From Clostridiales bacterium (GTDB lineage Bacteria; Bacillota; Clostridia; Clostridiales; Oxobacteraceae): 38,988 bases of DNA. A program made the translations under genes and the position numbers. This document shows positions 18,291-28,129 of this stretch, piece by piece. The stretch is from NCBI GenBank assembly GCA_030016385.1, contig JASEJN010000028.1, positions 1 to 38,988 on the forward strand, given 5' to 3'. The stretch's first letter is position 1, and every line of letters begins with the position of its first letter. Under the pieces are notes generated by a model. It did no database searches. It saw only the letters and a list, made by a program, of their open reading frames with translations, and was not told where the DNA came from.

Positions 18291-19601
18291 TCAGTCAAAT
18301 AAATTTACTCCCTGCTTAACAAGTGCCTTCTGGACCAACCTGTAATCAAGCTCTCCCGGTTTTGACCCCTTTTGTACGCACAATCCGGCTGCTGTACCTA
18401 CAGCCTGTCCCATAGCCATGCATATCTTCATGACCCTGTATGATGCATGGGCCCTGTGGGTACCTGAAATACAGCGCCCGGCCGTATAAAGATTCCCGAC
18501 CTTTACCGGGACAAAGCACCTGTATGGAATATCATAAGGTTTAACTTTAGCCGCCGCACCTATGGGGGTGCTGTCGGCTACGCCTTCAGCCTGCCCGCCT
18601 CCAGCGGGGTTATGGATATCTATAACAAAAACTGCATTGTGCACCACTACATCTTCGAATTTTCTTCCTTCTATAAGGTCCTCATCCTTCATAACATACA
18701 TGCCCTTTACCCTCCGGCTTTCCCTGATCCCCAGAGTATTTGAACTTTCCTTGACATAACAGTTTTCACAGCCGGGCATATATTTTCTTAAGAAGTCAAC
18801 GACCTTGTCTATCTGCTTGCGAAGGTCTACCTCCGCCTTGCAAATATCACTGTGGTCCAAACCGTTTATGTAATTGGCCTGAGTGGCATTTATCATCCTT
18901 TCACCCTTGCGTATGGTTTTATAAAGCCTTACAATTGAAACATTCGAAGGAAGTTCACCCTCAAGTGACTTTTGCTTGCAAAGCTCAACAAACTTATGCT
19001 CCGGCGTACCTTCCGGATAATCTTCTTTCCCACAGTCGATAACCTTATCGTCATCGACATTGGAGATTATAAACATAAGTGTGGCAGGCTGGACCAAATT
19101 ATCTGAATCACGGCCCATCATGCACTCTGCTCCTGCCATATAAGAAACCACTCCATCTCCGGTGGCATCTACAAAAATCCTGCCTTTTATCACTTCCAGC
19201 CCGCTTTTACTTGCAACGACAAGTCCGTCAATGGTATCTCCATTCATAAGCACATCGACAACAGATGTCTGCAGGTATACATCTACTCCTGCATCCACAG
19301 CCATCTCGATAAACAATCTTTTCGCATCTTCCACATCATGCTCGCACCAATTATTCCAGATGCCCAGCTTTTTTTCAATTTCATCGGCAATGGTACCGCT
19401 TGATACGGAACCCATAATAGGTCCCACCAACCCGGAAGTTAAGTTTCCTCCCAGAACACCATACCTCTCCACAAGCGCAGTCTTCATACCTGCCCTTGCG
19501 CTCGTTACAGCTGCTGCAAGACCCGCAGGCCCCGACCCCGCCACAACTACATCAAATTTACCTGCTACTTCTACTTCACGGCAGTACTTTACCTTTTCCA
19601 T
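18291..19601 (-). CDS. FAD-dependent oxidoreductase (FAD_oxidored type)
   Basis: A 436-residue flavoprotein. The N-terminal Rossmann fold binds FAD through GSGPAG (residues 22-27) and an acidic end of strand 2 (TALVERYGVLGGNL). A second FAD signature, IFVDATGDGVVSYMAGAE, lies near residue 147, and the C-terminal NLYTAGRCISGTHRAHASYR closes the flavin site. Proteins of this family often sit beside glycoside hydrolases and are proposed to oxidise sugars or glycosides to keto forms (family context). Here it leads a cluster with GH2 and GH172 genes. ATG at 19601 has AGAAGG 9 bases upstream; a GTG six bases earlier is an alternative. The true substrate is unknown. Confidence 0.85.
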   Translation of the reverse strand: MEKVKYCREVEVAGKFDVVVAGSGPAGLAAAVTSARAGMKTALVERYGVLGGNLTSGLVGPIMGSVSSGTIADEIEKKLGIWNNWCEHDVEDAKRLFIEMAVDAGVDVYLQTSVVDVLMNGDTIDGLVVASKSGLEVIKGRIFVDATGDGVVSYMAGAECMMGRDSDNLVQPATLMFIISNVDDDKVIDCGKEDYPEGTPEHKFVELCKQKSLEGELPSNVSIVRLYKTIRKGERMINATQANYINGLDHSDICKAEVDLRKQIDKVVDFLRKYMPGCENCYVKESSNTLGIRESRRVKGMYVMKDEDLIEGRKFEDVVVHNAVFVIDIHNPAGGGQAEGVADSTPIGAAAKVKPYDIPYRCFVPVKVGNLYTAGRCISGTHRAHASYRVMKICMAMGQAVGTAAGLCVQKGSKPGELDYRLVQKALVKQGVNLFD

Positions 19602-19917
19602 TATCACATACCTTCTTTCAATAAAACGTAGTAAGCAAAATTTTCACATAATATCATACTACCACTTATTGCTTTATAAATGTAATCCTATAATACTTAC
19701 AATTATAAAAGCTTTATAATTTTTAAATAAAATATAGAAAAATAAGAAGGAATTTCATTTTTTATGCAGAAGTAGCATAATATATTGTAACAAAATGCCA
19801 TATAATAGAAAAATTAATGTCTAATAATTGATAAATAATAGTCATGTTTCTTTCATCATTTAGCTAGTACCTGTTTATAGATTTTATGTAAAAATCGATA
19901 CTTATAATCAAAGGGAA
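19602..19917. other. AT-rich intergenic region between glycan cluster and CRISPR locus
   Basis: This 316-base gap separates the minus-strand FAD oxidoreductase gene from the plus-strand CRISPR locus, so it should hold two divergent promoters. It is very AT-rich, and I could not pick out a promoter with good spacing on either strand. I see no gene, repeat or RNA structure in it. Confidence 0.6.
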
Positions 19918-21058
19918 ATGATATATAACATGAATGAAAATGTCGGACTGGATTTTTTGAAAAGCAGGATACGCTTGATCGGGAATGAATGGAAACTGAT
20001 GCAACGTGATACAAGTGAAAAAAGAATATCTGCTGAAAATTTTTATAAGAATAAATTGATGGGATTAATACAGGAATACTTTAAAATCGTATATAACTAT
20101 AATAGGTGCAAAATTAGTTTATATAGGAAATGACGATTACCTTAACGATCTTAAAAAACCTAACCCCGGACATGAAAAGTTATACTTTGTAGACGATCCA
20201 TACAAAGTATTTGGAAATATTGAGAAAGATAAGGCAATATATTTGTTTAATGCCATGGATTATACTTCGGCCTTCAGAATTTTCGAAAATTTAGATTCCA
20301 GGGTCCCGGGTACAAATGGAGAATATGCTGCATTGAAGTATATTTCAAAAGCTTATAATTCATGGGACAACCTTAATATTAAAGATGCAAAAATCAATCT
20401 AGAAAAAAGCTACAATATAATATGCAGAGATTGCAAGATACAAAAGAATTATACATTAAGTTCGTCAGAAGAAAAAATCAAGAACCAGTTAAATATATTA
20501 GCTATTCTTGAAAAACTTTATTTCAATAAAGATAAGGATAAAAATATAGATGAGTTAAAACCTCTTGAGAAAATAGTGGAGAAGATATTATCAAAAGTTG
20601 AACCATATACGGGGGATATAATAAAAGATGTTCATTACACTGTATGCCTCTGCAGGGATTTCAAACTTATACAACAGGCATATACATTGCTTCGTGAAAA
20701 TATAATAAACTACGCATGTAAGAAAGCCGGATTCGATATCTGGCCTATAAAAGATATATCAAATGATAAAAATCCCGATCAGAAATGTAGTCTTAGACAG
20801 GTTATTGACTCGGTATTAGGTAGTTTTTGTCATGAAGAGAGTATAAATAAACTTACAGATTCGGAAAAACAGATAAGGAAAAAATTGAAACCATTTATAT
20901 CCAAGGAACTGTCGGACCTATATAGAAATATAGGAGATTTTAGAAATGATTTAAACCATGGCGGTTATAGGCAGTGCCCGAAGGAATATAAAATGTTCAT
21001 CAATAAGCTCGATGAGTTTATTGAAAAAAGTGCTATTCTTCTGAATATAAAGTGCTAA
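19918..21058 (+). pseudogene. Frameshifted HEPN-domain CRISPR ancillary protein (Csx/TM1812-like)
   Basis: Two overlapping open segments look like one gene split by a frameshift near base 20100. The first (19918-20133) encodes a helical stretch ending GLIQEYFKIVYNYN. The second is open in the next frame from about 20069, has no ATG with a ribosome binding site, and runs to 21058. The second part has a helical, TPR-like middle (ALKYISKAYNSWDNLNIKDA) and a C-terminal FRNDLNHGGYR. This gives the R-X4-H motif of HEPN ribonucleases, as in CARF-HEPN Csx1/Csm6/TM1812 proteins. No clear CARF domain is visible, so the sensor half may be lost or unrecognisable. It lies 44 bases upstream of cas6. A sequencing error or programmed frameshift would restore one protein. 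Confidence 0.5.
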
Positions 21059-21102
21059 TTTTTACAATTTTGTGATATTATATATTCATAGGAGGTGGCA
21101 AA

Positions 21103-21843
21103 ATGCGAGTTATATTAGAATTTACAAGTGATAAGGACCTATATTTACCTCTTCAATATAACCATATTCTACAGGGATTTATATATAACCAGATGACAGA
21201 TAGCGAGTTCAGCGAGTTCCTTCATGATGAAGGATTCAAATATGGCAAAAGGCAATTCAAATTATTCACATTCTCAAGGCTAGAAGGTAAGTTTAAAATT
21301 CTAAAGCAAGAGGGCAGGATCGCGATTAAACCGCCTTTTAAGCTTACTATTTCATCACCTATAGATGAATTTATATTTGATATATCAAAAAATATGTTTA
21401 AAAAGGATTATTGCATTATAAATAACCAGAAACTTCAGCTAAATTCATTAAATATTATAAATCCGCCTGTATTTAAAAATAGGACAAGGATAAAATTCTT
21501 ATCCCCTGTTGTCATGGATTCGACGATTGAAGATAAAGGTGTGAAATATACTTATTACTATTCTCCCTGGGATAAAAATTTTTCCATATTGCTCCAGAAA
21601 AATTTGCTAAAAAAATATGAAATCGTTTATGGTGAAAATCCAACAGACTCACATTTTAATCTTAACCCAATAGGCAAAGAAGATACAAGATATCGAAAGA
21701 TACTGAAATATAAAGATACAGTGGTTAAAGGCTGGATGGGTATATATTACATAGATAGCAGCTATGATTTACTTAAGCTTGCTTATTATTCAGGCCTTGG
21801 AGTCAAGAATCCTCAAGGATTTGGATGCTTTGAGATTATTTGA
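21103..21843 (+). CDS. cas6: Cas6 pre-crRNA endoribonuclease
   Basis: A 246-residue RAMP-fold nuclease that cuts the array transcript within each repeat, leaving the 8-nt ATTGAAAC handle on crRNAs. It has the family's N-terminal LHDEGFKYGKRQFKLFTFS pattern and the C-terminal glycine-rich loop GLGVKNPQGFGCFEI that grips the repeat RNA. Candidate catalytic histidines are His21 (QYNHILQGF) and His41 (FLHDEGF). The length is typical of type I-B Cas6. AGGAGGTGG precedes the ATG. It is the first intact gene of the cas operon, 14 bases before cas8b. Confidence 0.92.
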   Translation: MRVILEFTSDKDLYLPLQYNHILQGFIYNQMTDSEFSEFLHDEGFKYGKRQFKLFTFSRLEGKFKILKQEGRIAIKPPFKLTISSPIDEFIFDISKNMFKKDYCIINNQKLQLNSLNIINPPVFKNRTRIKFLSPVVMDSTIEDKGVKYTYYYSPWDKNFSILLQKNLLKKYEIVYGENPTDSHFNLNPIGKEDTRYRKILKYKDTVVKGWMGIYYIDSSYDLLKLAYYSGLGVKNPQGFGCFEII

Positions 21844-21856
21844 AAGGGGGGATAAA

Positions 21857-23626
21857 ATGATAAATGCAATAAAAAATCTTGGTGAAATGGTAATTGAAAC
21901 TGAGAATAAGAAACTTTTGGATGTACTCATAGAAAATCCAAATTCAGGTGGCAGTTATAAAAATGTTATTACGATAGATTTTGTGATAAGTGATACTGAT
22001 ATCGAATATAATGGAGTTAATATTGAGCAGTATGACAGTGCAAAAGTAAGCAGATACATGTATACAAGCGGTGGAGGAAACGGCCCTGGTTTAACACCTG
22101 CCGCAAAAATAACAGAACCTGAAAAAACTTTCAACATGAAAATAAAAGGCTGGTTTAAAAAACTTGACTATAAAAAAATAGATACGGACGACAGCTATAA
22201 GACACTATTGCAAAGAATAAACAAACTTCTTGATGAAAATAGCATAGATATAGTAAAAAATATCAAAAAATTTAGAAATGATTTCCCGAAAAAAGAAGGA
22301 TTAATCTTAATGCTAAGGTTTGCTGATAAAAACGGATATAAGTATATAGGCGATTTCCAGGTGTTTAGAGATCTGCTTTTGCGCAAGGATAACGAAAAAT
22401 ACATGAAACTGTATTCTACTGATAAAGTATGTTCCATCTGCGGCAAAAAAAGGGATCTAGTATTTGGGAAAGTCGATACATACGCTTTTTATACAATAGA
22501 TAAAAGAGGATATATTGCAGGAGGGTTCAACGAAAAGGATTCGTGGAAAAATTATCCTGTTTGTCCTGAATGCAGACTCGCTTTAGAAGAAGGCAAAAAA
22601 TATGTGGAGTCAAATCTGTCTTTTAAATTTTACGGTTTAAGATATCAGCTCATACCTGATTTCATAATAGGTGAAAAAAGCATAAAGAGTGACATACTTG
22701 ATATATTTAAAAGCAGAGATAAATTGGTTTCACTAAAAAAAAGCACAAAAAAAAGAATTATCGCTGATGAAGATGAAATACTCGATTATCTAAAAGATGC
22801 CGATGATACTATGACATTGAATTTCCTATTTATAAAAAGATCCAATTCTGCAGAAAGAATACTGCTTTTGATAGAAGATGTATTTCCATCTCATTTAAGG
22901 AAAATATTCGATGGGAAAGAAGCTGTCGATAAAATATTCAACGAAGGATTTACATTTAAAAACATACGAAACTTCTTATCGAAATCAGATATTAATAAAA
23001 GAAACAGCGATCTAGATGGTTATTTTCTTGATATAACAGATAGGATTTTCAAAGGAAATGCCGTTGATTATTCACTTTTAGTAAAATTTATAATGAAAAG
23101 GGTTAGAGAGGAATTCATAGCTGACAGATATTATAAAAACTCGATTAAAGATGGTATGATGACAGTCACTTTCCTTGAAAAATTAAAATTGATAAATATG
23201 GAGGTTAAAAAAATGGAGGAAAGAATTTTTGATGGCATATTTGAAAAATATGGAGAGGATTTCAAGACGCCCTTAAAAAGAGGCCTTATTCTCCTTGGCG
23301 CATTAACCGAGCTTCTTTTAAGAAAGCAATATACCGATAGAGGAGGAGCAAAACCTTTCATGAAAAATCTAAAAAGCTTAAAAATGTCCGAAAGGGATAT
23401 AAAAGGACTTCTGCCAGCTGTCCAAAACAAGCTTGAAGAATATAAAGCCTTTGATAAAGGAAAAAGGCTCCTTGCGAGGGAAGCCTCCAATTATCTTTTA
23501 TTGTCGGGAGATAACTGGAACATACCTATCGATGAGATAAATTTCTATTTTGCATGTGGCTTGAATTTAGCCGATGATTTTACAGCTATAATTTATAAAA
23601 AAGAGGAGGAAAAAGTAAATGAGTAA
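21857..23626 (+). CDS. cas8b: Type I-B Cas8b large subunit (TM1802/Csh1 type)
   Basis: A 589-residue large subunit of the type I-B Cascade complex, which recognises the PAM and helps recruit Cas3. A four-cysteine zinc-finger-like region is visible: CSICGKK near residue 192 and CPECRLALEEGKKYVE near 236. This is typical of Cas8b/TM1802 proteins and is followed by a YGLRYQLIPDF stretch. The C-terminal third is helical, as expected for the small-subunit-like part. ATG at 21857 is chosen because AAAGGGGGG lies just upstream. The assignment to the TM1802 rather than the Csh1 branch rests on the zinc finger pattern and is not certain. It overlaps cas7 by 8 bases. Confidence 0.85.
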   Translation: MINAIKNLGEMVIETENKKLLDVLIENPNSGGSYKNVITIDFVISDTDIEYNGVNIEQYDSAKVSRYMYTSGGGNGPGLTPAAKITEPEKTFNMKIKGWFKKLDYKKIDTDDSYKTLLQRINKLLDENSIDIVKNIKKFRNDFPKKEGLILMLRFADKNGYKYIGDFQVFRDLLLRKDNEKYMKLYSTDKVCSICGKKRDLVFGKVDTYAFYTIDKRGYIAGGFNEKDSWKNYPVCPECRLALEEGKKYVESNLSFKFYGLRYQLIPDFIIGEKSIKSDILDIFKSRDKLVSLKKSTKKRIIADEDEILDYLKDADDTMTLNFLFIKRSNSAERILLLIEDVFPSHLRKIFDGKEAVDKIFNEGFTFKNIRNFLSKSDINKRNSDLDGYFLDITDRIFKGNAVDYSLLVKFIMKRVREEFIADRYYKNSIKDGMMTVTFLEKLKLINMEVKKMEERIFDGIFEKYGEDFKTPLKRGLILLGALTELLLRKQYTDRGGAKPFMKNLKSLKMSERDIKGLLPAVQNKLEEYKAFDKGKRLLAREASNYLLLSGDNWNIPIDEINFYFACGLNLADDFTAIIYKKEEEKVNE

Positions 23627-24530
23627 TTTAATTCAAAACCGTTCAGAAATTTTATTCCTGTATGATGTAAGCTTTGCAAATCCAAATGGCGATCCTGTTG
23701 ATGAAAACAAACCGAGAATTGACGAAGAAACAGGTTTAAACATCGTCACAGATGTTCGCTTGAAGAGGACCATAAGGGACTACCTTGCGCAATATAAAGG
23801 GAAAGACATATTTATACTTGAAACAAGAAAAGAAAACGGAGAACTGGGTACAAAAGAGGATAGGATGAGTAAGTTCGGTACGGATAAAGAAATAGTAAAC
23901 AAATGTATAGATGTAAGGCTATTCGGGGCGACAACAGCCGTAAAGGATAAAGTTATGACATTGACCGGACCTGTACAGTTTAAATATGGGCGATCACTTC
24001 ATAAAGTAAATATTACATATATTAAAGGAACAACAGTTATGCCATCCAAGGTAGGCAATAACCAGGGGACATTCACAGAGAAATATATACTTCCATATTC
24101 ATTAATAGCATTTTACGGAATAATAAATGAAAATGCTGCTAAAAACCAAGATATACCTCTGACTGATGATGATATTAATCTCATGCTCGAAGCTATGTGG
24201 AACGGCACAAAGAATCTTATGTCAAATTCAAAAATGGGACATACTCCAAGAATACTTCTTCAAGTTATATACAGGGAGAATAATTATCAGATGGGCGAAC
24301 TGGACAAAAGGATTAAATTCATACACAACATGGAAGATGAGAAAATAAGAGACATAAGAGATGGCAGGATAGATATAACAGAATTAGTAAAGGGATTAAA
24401 TGCAAATAAAGATAAAATAGATGGCATAAGATACAGCGTAGATGACAGGGCAATATTTTCTATCAATAACAGTGTATGCAAATTAGAAGATGCATTAAGA
24501 GATTTCCAATTAGAAAAACTTGAGTTTTGA
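23619..24530 (+). CDS. cas7: Cas7 backbone subunit, Csh2 type
   Basis: A 303-residue RAMP protein that polymerises along the crRNA to form the backbone of Cascade. The N-terminus has the Cas7/Csh2 signature ILFLYDVSFANPNGDPVDEN followed by KPRIDEETGLNIVTDVRLKR. The later FGATTAV and LTGPVQFKYGRS stretches are typical of type I-B Cas7. The length matches Csh2. GAGGAGG precedes the ATG within the end of cas8b, so translation is coupled. Cas5 begins 10 bases after it. Confidence 0.93.
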   Translation: MSNLIQNRSEILFLYDVSFANPNGDPVDENKPRIDEETGLNIVTDVRLKRTIRDYLAQYKGKDIFILETRKENGELGTKEDRMSKFGTDKEIVNKCIDVRLFGATTAVKDKVMTLTGPVQFKYGRSLHKVNITYIKGTTVMPSKVGNNQGTFTEKYILPYSLIAFYGIINENAAKNQDIPLTDDDINLMLEAMWNGTKNLMSNSKMGHTPRILLQVIYRENNYQMGELDKRIKFIHNMEDEKIRDIRDGRIDITELVKGLNANKDKIDGIRYSVDDRAIFSINNSVCKLEDALRDFQLEKLEF

Positions 24531-24540
24531 GGGGATAAAA

Positions 24541-25257
24541 ATGGATGCATTGATATTTGATGTATTCGGGGATTTTGGCCATTTCAGAAAATTCTATACT
24601 ACATCATCCCCCCTTACATTTTCATTTCCGCCGCCGCCGACAGTAAAAGGGATGCTTGGGGCAATAGAAGGAATAGACAAAAATGAATATTTGAATGTGT
24701 TTAATTCCAATTATTGTAAGATAGGCATAAGGATAATGAATCCTGTTAAAAAACTAAGGATGGGATTGAACCTTATAAACACAAAGGATAATTTTTGGAC
24801 ACCAGTCAAAAAGAAAAATCATGAAGCGAGAACTCAGGTAAAAACAGAATTCCTAAAAGACCCAGCTTTCAGGATATATTTTGTCCATGAGGATAAAAGT
24901 CTTTTTGACGATATTACTCATAAAATAAAAAAACATAATAATGTCTATACGCTTTCCCTTGGACTAAGCGAAATGATAGCAGATTATCGCTATGCAGGCT
25001 TATGTGAATTAAAAGAAATTCATGACTGCGACGTCGATATACAAACGATATTGCCTATGCAGGACATCACTGATGATATGATATATTTTGAAAGTGGTAA
25101 AAAATATTTTAAAGAGAATATTCCTGTAGATATGGATGATAAACGAGTTGTATCAAGTTACCAGGATATAATATATGAAATAGATGGTAAAAGCATAAGA
25201 GCTCATGTGGAGAGATGCTGGGAGGTCTCTGATAATGAACATATTACATTATTCTAA
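24541..25257 (+). CDS. cas5: Cas5, type I-B (Cas5h)
   Basis: A 238-residue RAMP protein that caps the 5' handle of the crRNA in Cascade. The N-terminal FDVFGDFGHFRKFYTTSSPL plus TFSFPPPPTVKGMLGAIEG stretch is the standard Cas5 signature, with the conserved PPxTVxGMLGA block. ATG at 24541 is chosen because TTGAGGGGATAAAA lies before it. The 3' end overlaps the cas3 start by 23 bases. Type I-B Cas5 is not expected to cut RNA, because Cas6 does so here. Confidence 0.92.
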   Translation: MDALIFDVFGDFGHFRKFYTTSSPLTFSFPPPPTVKGMLGAIEGIDKNEYLNVFNSNYCKIGIRIMNPVKKLRMGLNLINTKDNFWTPVKKKNHEARTQVKTEFLKDPAFRIYFVHEDKSLFDDITHKIKKHNNVYTLSLGLSEMIADYRYAGLCELKEIHDCDVDIQTILPMQDITDDMIYFESGKKYFKENIPVDMDDKRVVSSYQDIIYEIDGKSIRAHVERCWEVSDNEHITLF

Positions 25258-27589
25258 CCTGTACTCCCATCCTGGTAAATATCTTGAAAAGCATCTTGTA
25301 GGTTGTTCAAAGCTTATAAATGAATTTGAAAGAGAAAGCGATATAAATCTAAAAGATAAAAGCCTGATTTCCGATATATCCTTTGTTACATCTTTATGCC
25401 ATGACCTCGGTAAATCCACAGTATACTTTCAGGACTATCTATTATCGGACAATAAGGAAAAGTATAAAGGATTAAAGGAGACGCGCCACTCTTTGATATC
25501 GGCAGTAATATGTTACTTCGCTGTAAAAAATGTCATAGGGAAATATAATTTAAAAGAAGATGAAAGTGTATTACTTCCTTTCATCTCTTTTGTTATTGTA
25601 AAAAAGCACCACGGAGATCTTGATGATATTTTAAATGAAACAATAATTGAAGATGAAGACATTTCTATAATGCAAAAACAGCTTGAAAGTATCGATATGA
25701 TCAAATTCGGGATATTAAATGATAATCTCAACAAAATAGGCTTTAATACTATTCTAAATAAAGAGACTATCAAGCAATATATTTGCTCTATAAAAAATGA
25801 ACTAAAGCATGTAAGAAGAACTTTAAGAAAAATAATTAAAAGTGAAGATATTACAAGGTATATTTATGTAAACTATATGTTTTCGCTCTTGATTGATTCT
25901 GATAAAAGCGAAGTTGTCATAGGAGATAATGTACTAAGAAAGGATATAAATATTCCGGGAAATGTTGTGGATAAATATAAAAAGATGCTCCCATTTAAAG
26001 AAAGCAAGATGAATATGTTAAGAGAAAAGGCTTATAGGGAAGTAAACAATAGAGAAATTGATTTAAGTAAAAGGATATTATCCATAAATCTTCCCACAGG
26101 TCTTGGAAAAACCTTTACAACAATATCATTTGCATTAAAATTAAGAGAAAAATTATATAGAGAAAAAAATATAAGGTATCGTATAATATATTCGTTACCC
26201 TTTTTAAGCATAATCGAGCAGAATTCCAATGAATTTGAAAAAATATTGAAATCAAATGGAATTAGCATAAATTCAGACTTGCTGTTAAAGCATCACCATT
26301 TGTCAGATGTAAAATATACTAAAGGTAATATGGAGTTTGAAACTGATAAGGCAAAAATAATGATAGAAGGGTGGAATTCTGAAATAATCGTAACAACATT
26401 TATTCAATTGTTTCACACGATTATATCGAATAAGAATAGTGCCTTAAGGAAATTTCACAGACTTGCTAATTCTATAATTATACTGGATGAAGTGCAGTCA
26501 ATACCCTTTAATTACTGGCTTCTTATGAAAAAAATGTTATCAGCGATAGCATTTGAGCTCAATTCATATATAATTTTTGTCACAGCTACACAACCGCTTA
26601 TATTTAAGAAAGATGAAATATATCCTCTTGTTGATGAGAAAAAATACTTTTATGAAATGGATAGGGTAAGAATACATCCTCTATTAAAAGATAATATAAC
26701 TTTGAATGATCTCAGCAATATGTTTGATTTAAATGATGGAAGAAGCTATTTATTCATATTGAATACAATTAAGTCCGCTCAGGAATTTTATAATCTCATT
26801 AAAAACAAGCTTCCGAATGAGAATATAATATATCTATCCACACATGTACTTCCATATGAAAGGCTTTGCAGGATAAACGAAATAAAGGCTGGCAAATACA
26901 AGTTTGCCGTAACAACACAGCTCGTTGAGGCAGGTGTGGATATCGATTTTGATGTGGTGGTCAGAGATTTGGCACCATTGGATTCTATAAACCAATCAGC
27001 AGGAAGATGCAACAGAAATTGGAACGGGCAAGGCAAAGTTTATATTATATCACTTGTAGATGAAAAAGGTAAAAAGTATTCAAACTATGTATATGATAAT
27101 GTTCTTTTAAATATCACCAATAAAATACTAAATAAATACGATTCCATAGATGAAAGCGAGCTGCTGAATATTGTTCAAGAATACTATTACGAGGTCTCAA
27201 ATAGTACTTCACAAGATGAAGCAAGAGAAATACTGGATGCTATATATAAACTTAAATATGATAGTGACGACGGAACTTGTGTGACAAAATTTGCACTTAT
27301 TAAAAACAGTTATTATAAAGTAGATACATTTATAGAATTGAATAAAGAAGCATCAGAACTGTGGCAAAAATATATCAATCTTAAAAATATAAAAAATCTA
27401 TTTGAAAGGAGAAATTTATTTTATAATTTCAAGGCAGATTTTTATAAATATACCATATCCATACCTGCAATAGTAGAAAACATGCCTCCTGATATAGAAG
27501 GTTTCAAATATGTAAATCATGATTCTTTGAAAGATTATTATGACAGTGACACTGGATTTATAACTAAGGGAGTTATTAGTATATGGTAG
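25235..27589 (+). CDS. cas3: Cas3 HD nuclease-helicase
   Basis: A 784-residue single-chain effector that nicks and degrades target DNA after Cascade binding. The N-terminal HD nuclease domain has SHPGKYLEKH and the HD pair in LCHDLGKST (His56-Asp57). A further RHSLISA follows near residue 85. The helicase half has Walker A LPTGLGKTFTT near 287, motif II ILDEVQS near 418, motif III FVTATQP near 449 and motif VI QSAGRCNRNW near 588. All key residues appear intact. ATG at 25235 is chosen for GGGAGG 10 bases upstream inside the end of cas5. Confidence 0.95.
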   Translation: MNILHYSNLYSHPGKYLEKHLVGCSKLINEFERESDINLKDKSLISDISFVTSLCHDLGKSTVYFQDYLLSDNKEKYKGLKETRHSLISAVICYFAVKNVIGKYNLKEDESVLLPFISFVIVKKHHGDLDDILNETIIEDEDISIMQKQLESIDMIKFGILNDNLNKIGFNTILNKETIKQYICSIKNELKHVRRTLRKIIKSEDITRYIYVNYMFSLLIDSDKSEVVIGDNVLRKDINIPGNVVDKYKKMLPFKESKMNMLREKAYREVNNREIDLSKRILSINLPTGLGKTFTTISFALKLREKLYREKNIRYRIIYSLPFLSIIEQNSNEFEKILKSNGISINSDLLLKHHHLSDVKYTKGNMEFETDKAKIMIEGWNSEIIVTTFIQLFHTIISNKNSALRKFHRLANSIIILDEVQSIPFNYWLLMKKMLSAIAFELNSYIIFVTATQPLIFKKDEIYPLVDEKKYFYEMDRVRIHPLLKDNITLNDLSNMFDLNDGRSYLFILNTIKSAQEFYNLIKNKLPNENIIYLSTHVLPYERLCRINEIKAGKYKFAVTTQLVEAGVDIDFDVVVRDLAPLDSINQSAGRCNRNWNGQGKVYIISLVDEKGKKYSNYVYDNVLLNITNKILNKYDSIDESELLNIVQEYYYEVSNSTSQDEAREILDAIYKLKYDSDDGTCVTKFALIKNSYYKVDTFIELNKEASELWQKYINLKNIKNLFERRNLFYNFKADFYKYTISIPAIVENMPPDIEGFKYVNHDSLKDYYDSDTGFITKGVISIW

Positions 27590-27631
27590 GTACTCTTGGG
27601 TATATAAAAATACAGATTGGAATGGGATAAT

Positions 27632-28129
27632 ATGGGTATAGAAGTAAACGGTTCATTAATGCAAAGTTACACTATTTGCGAGAGGCAGGTATGGCTCATG
27701 GCTCATCAGATAATTCCGGATCAGGATCATCCATATATAGAAATAGGACGTATAATCGATAATACTTCATATGATAGAGAAAGAAAAAAACTAAATTTTG
27801 ATAATGTTGTTATCGACCTTGTAAAAAACGATAAAGATAATTTTTTAATAGGAGAAGTTAAAAAAAGTTCAAAGGCAGAAAAGAGTGCAAGGATGCAACT
27901 CCTTTTTTATCTGTATAAATTAAAGCAAAGCGGAATTTTAGCAAAAGGACAATTGCTATTCCCAGAAGAAAGAAAAAAGGTCAATGTTTCGCTTACAGAT
28001 GATGCAGAATCAGAGATAATTAAGGCAATAGATGAAATAACCAATATTATTCATAAAGAAAAAGCACCAGTTTTTATAAAAATACCTTATTGTAAAAATT
28101 GCGGATACAGGGAGTTTTGTTTATCATGA
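27632..28129 (+). CDS. cas4: Cas4 adaptation nuclease
   Basis: A 165-residue PD-(D/E)XK, iron-sulphur nuclease that trims prespacers next to the PAM and sets their orientation together with Cas1 and Cas2. A 4Fe-4S cluster is expected from one N-terminal cysteine (YTICERQVWL) and the C-terminal triad YCKNCGYREFC. The nuclease core is DNVVIDLV followed by FLIGEVKKSSK, and QLLFYLYKL follows. The length is typical. ATG at 27632 fits the family; an in-frame TTG 15 bases upstream is less likely. Its stop overlaps the cas1 start (ATGA). Confidence 0.93.
   Translation: MGIEVNGSLMQSYTICERQVWLMAHQIIPDQDHPYIEIGRIIDNTSYDRERKKLNFDNVVIDLVKNDKDNFLIGEVKKSSKAEKSARMQLLFYLYKLKQSGILAKGQLLFPEERKKVNVSLTDDAESEIIKAIDEITNIIHKEKAPVFIKIPYCKNCGYREFCLS

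Noticed and set aside
20243..21058. HEPN gene as an intact short gene starting at 20243
   Set aside because: The only start there is a TTG without a ribosome binding site, and the frame is open with sensible sequence for about 170 bases upstream (GAKLVYIGNDDYLND). A frameshifted longer gene fits better.
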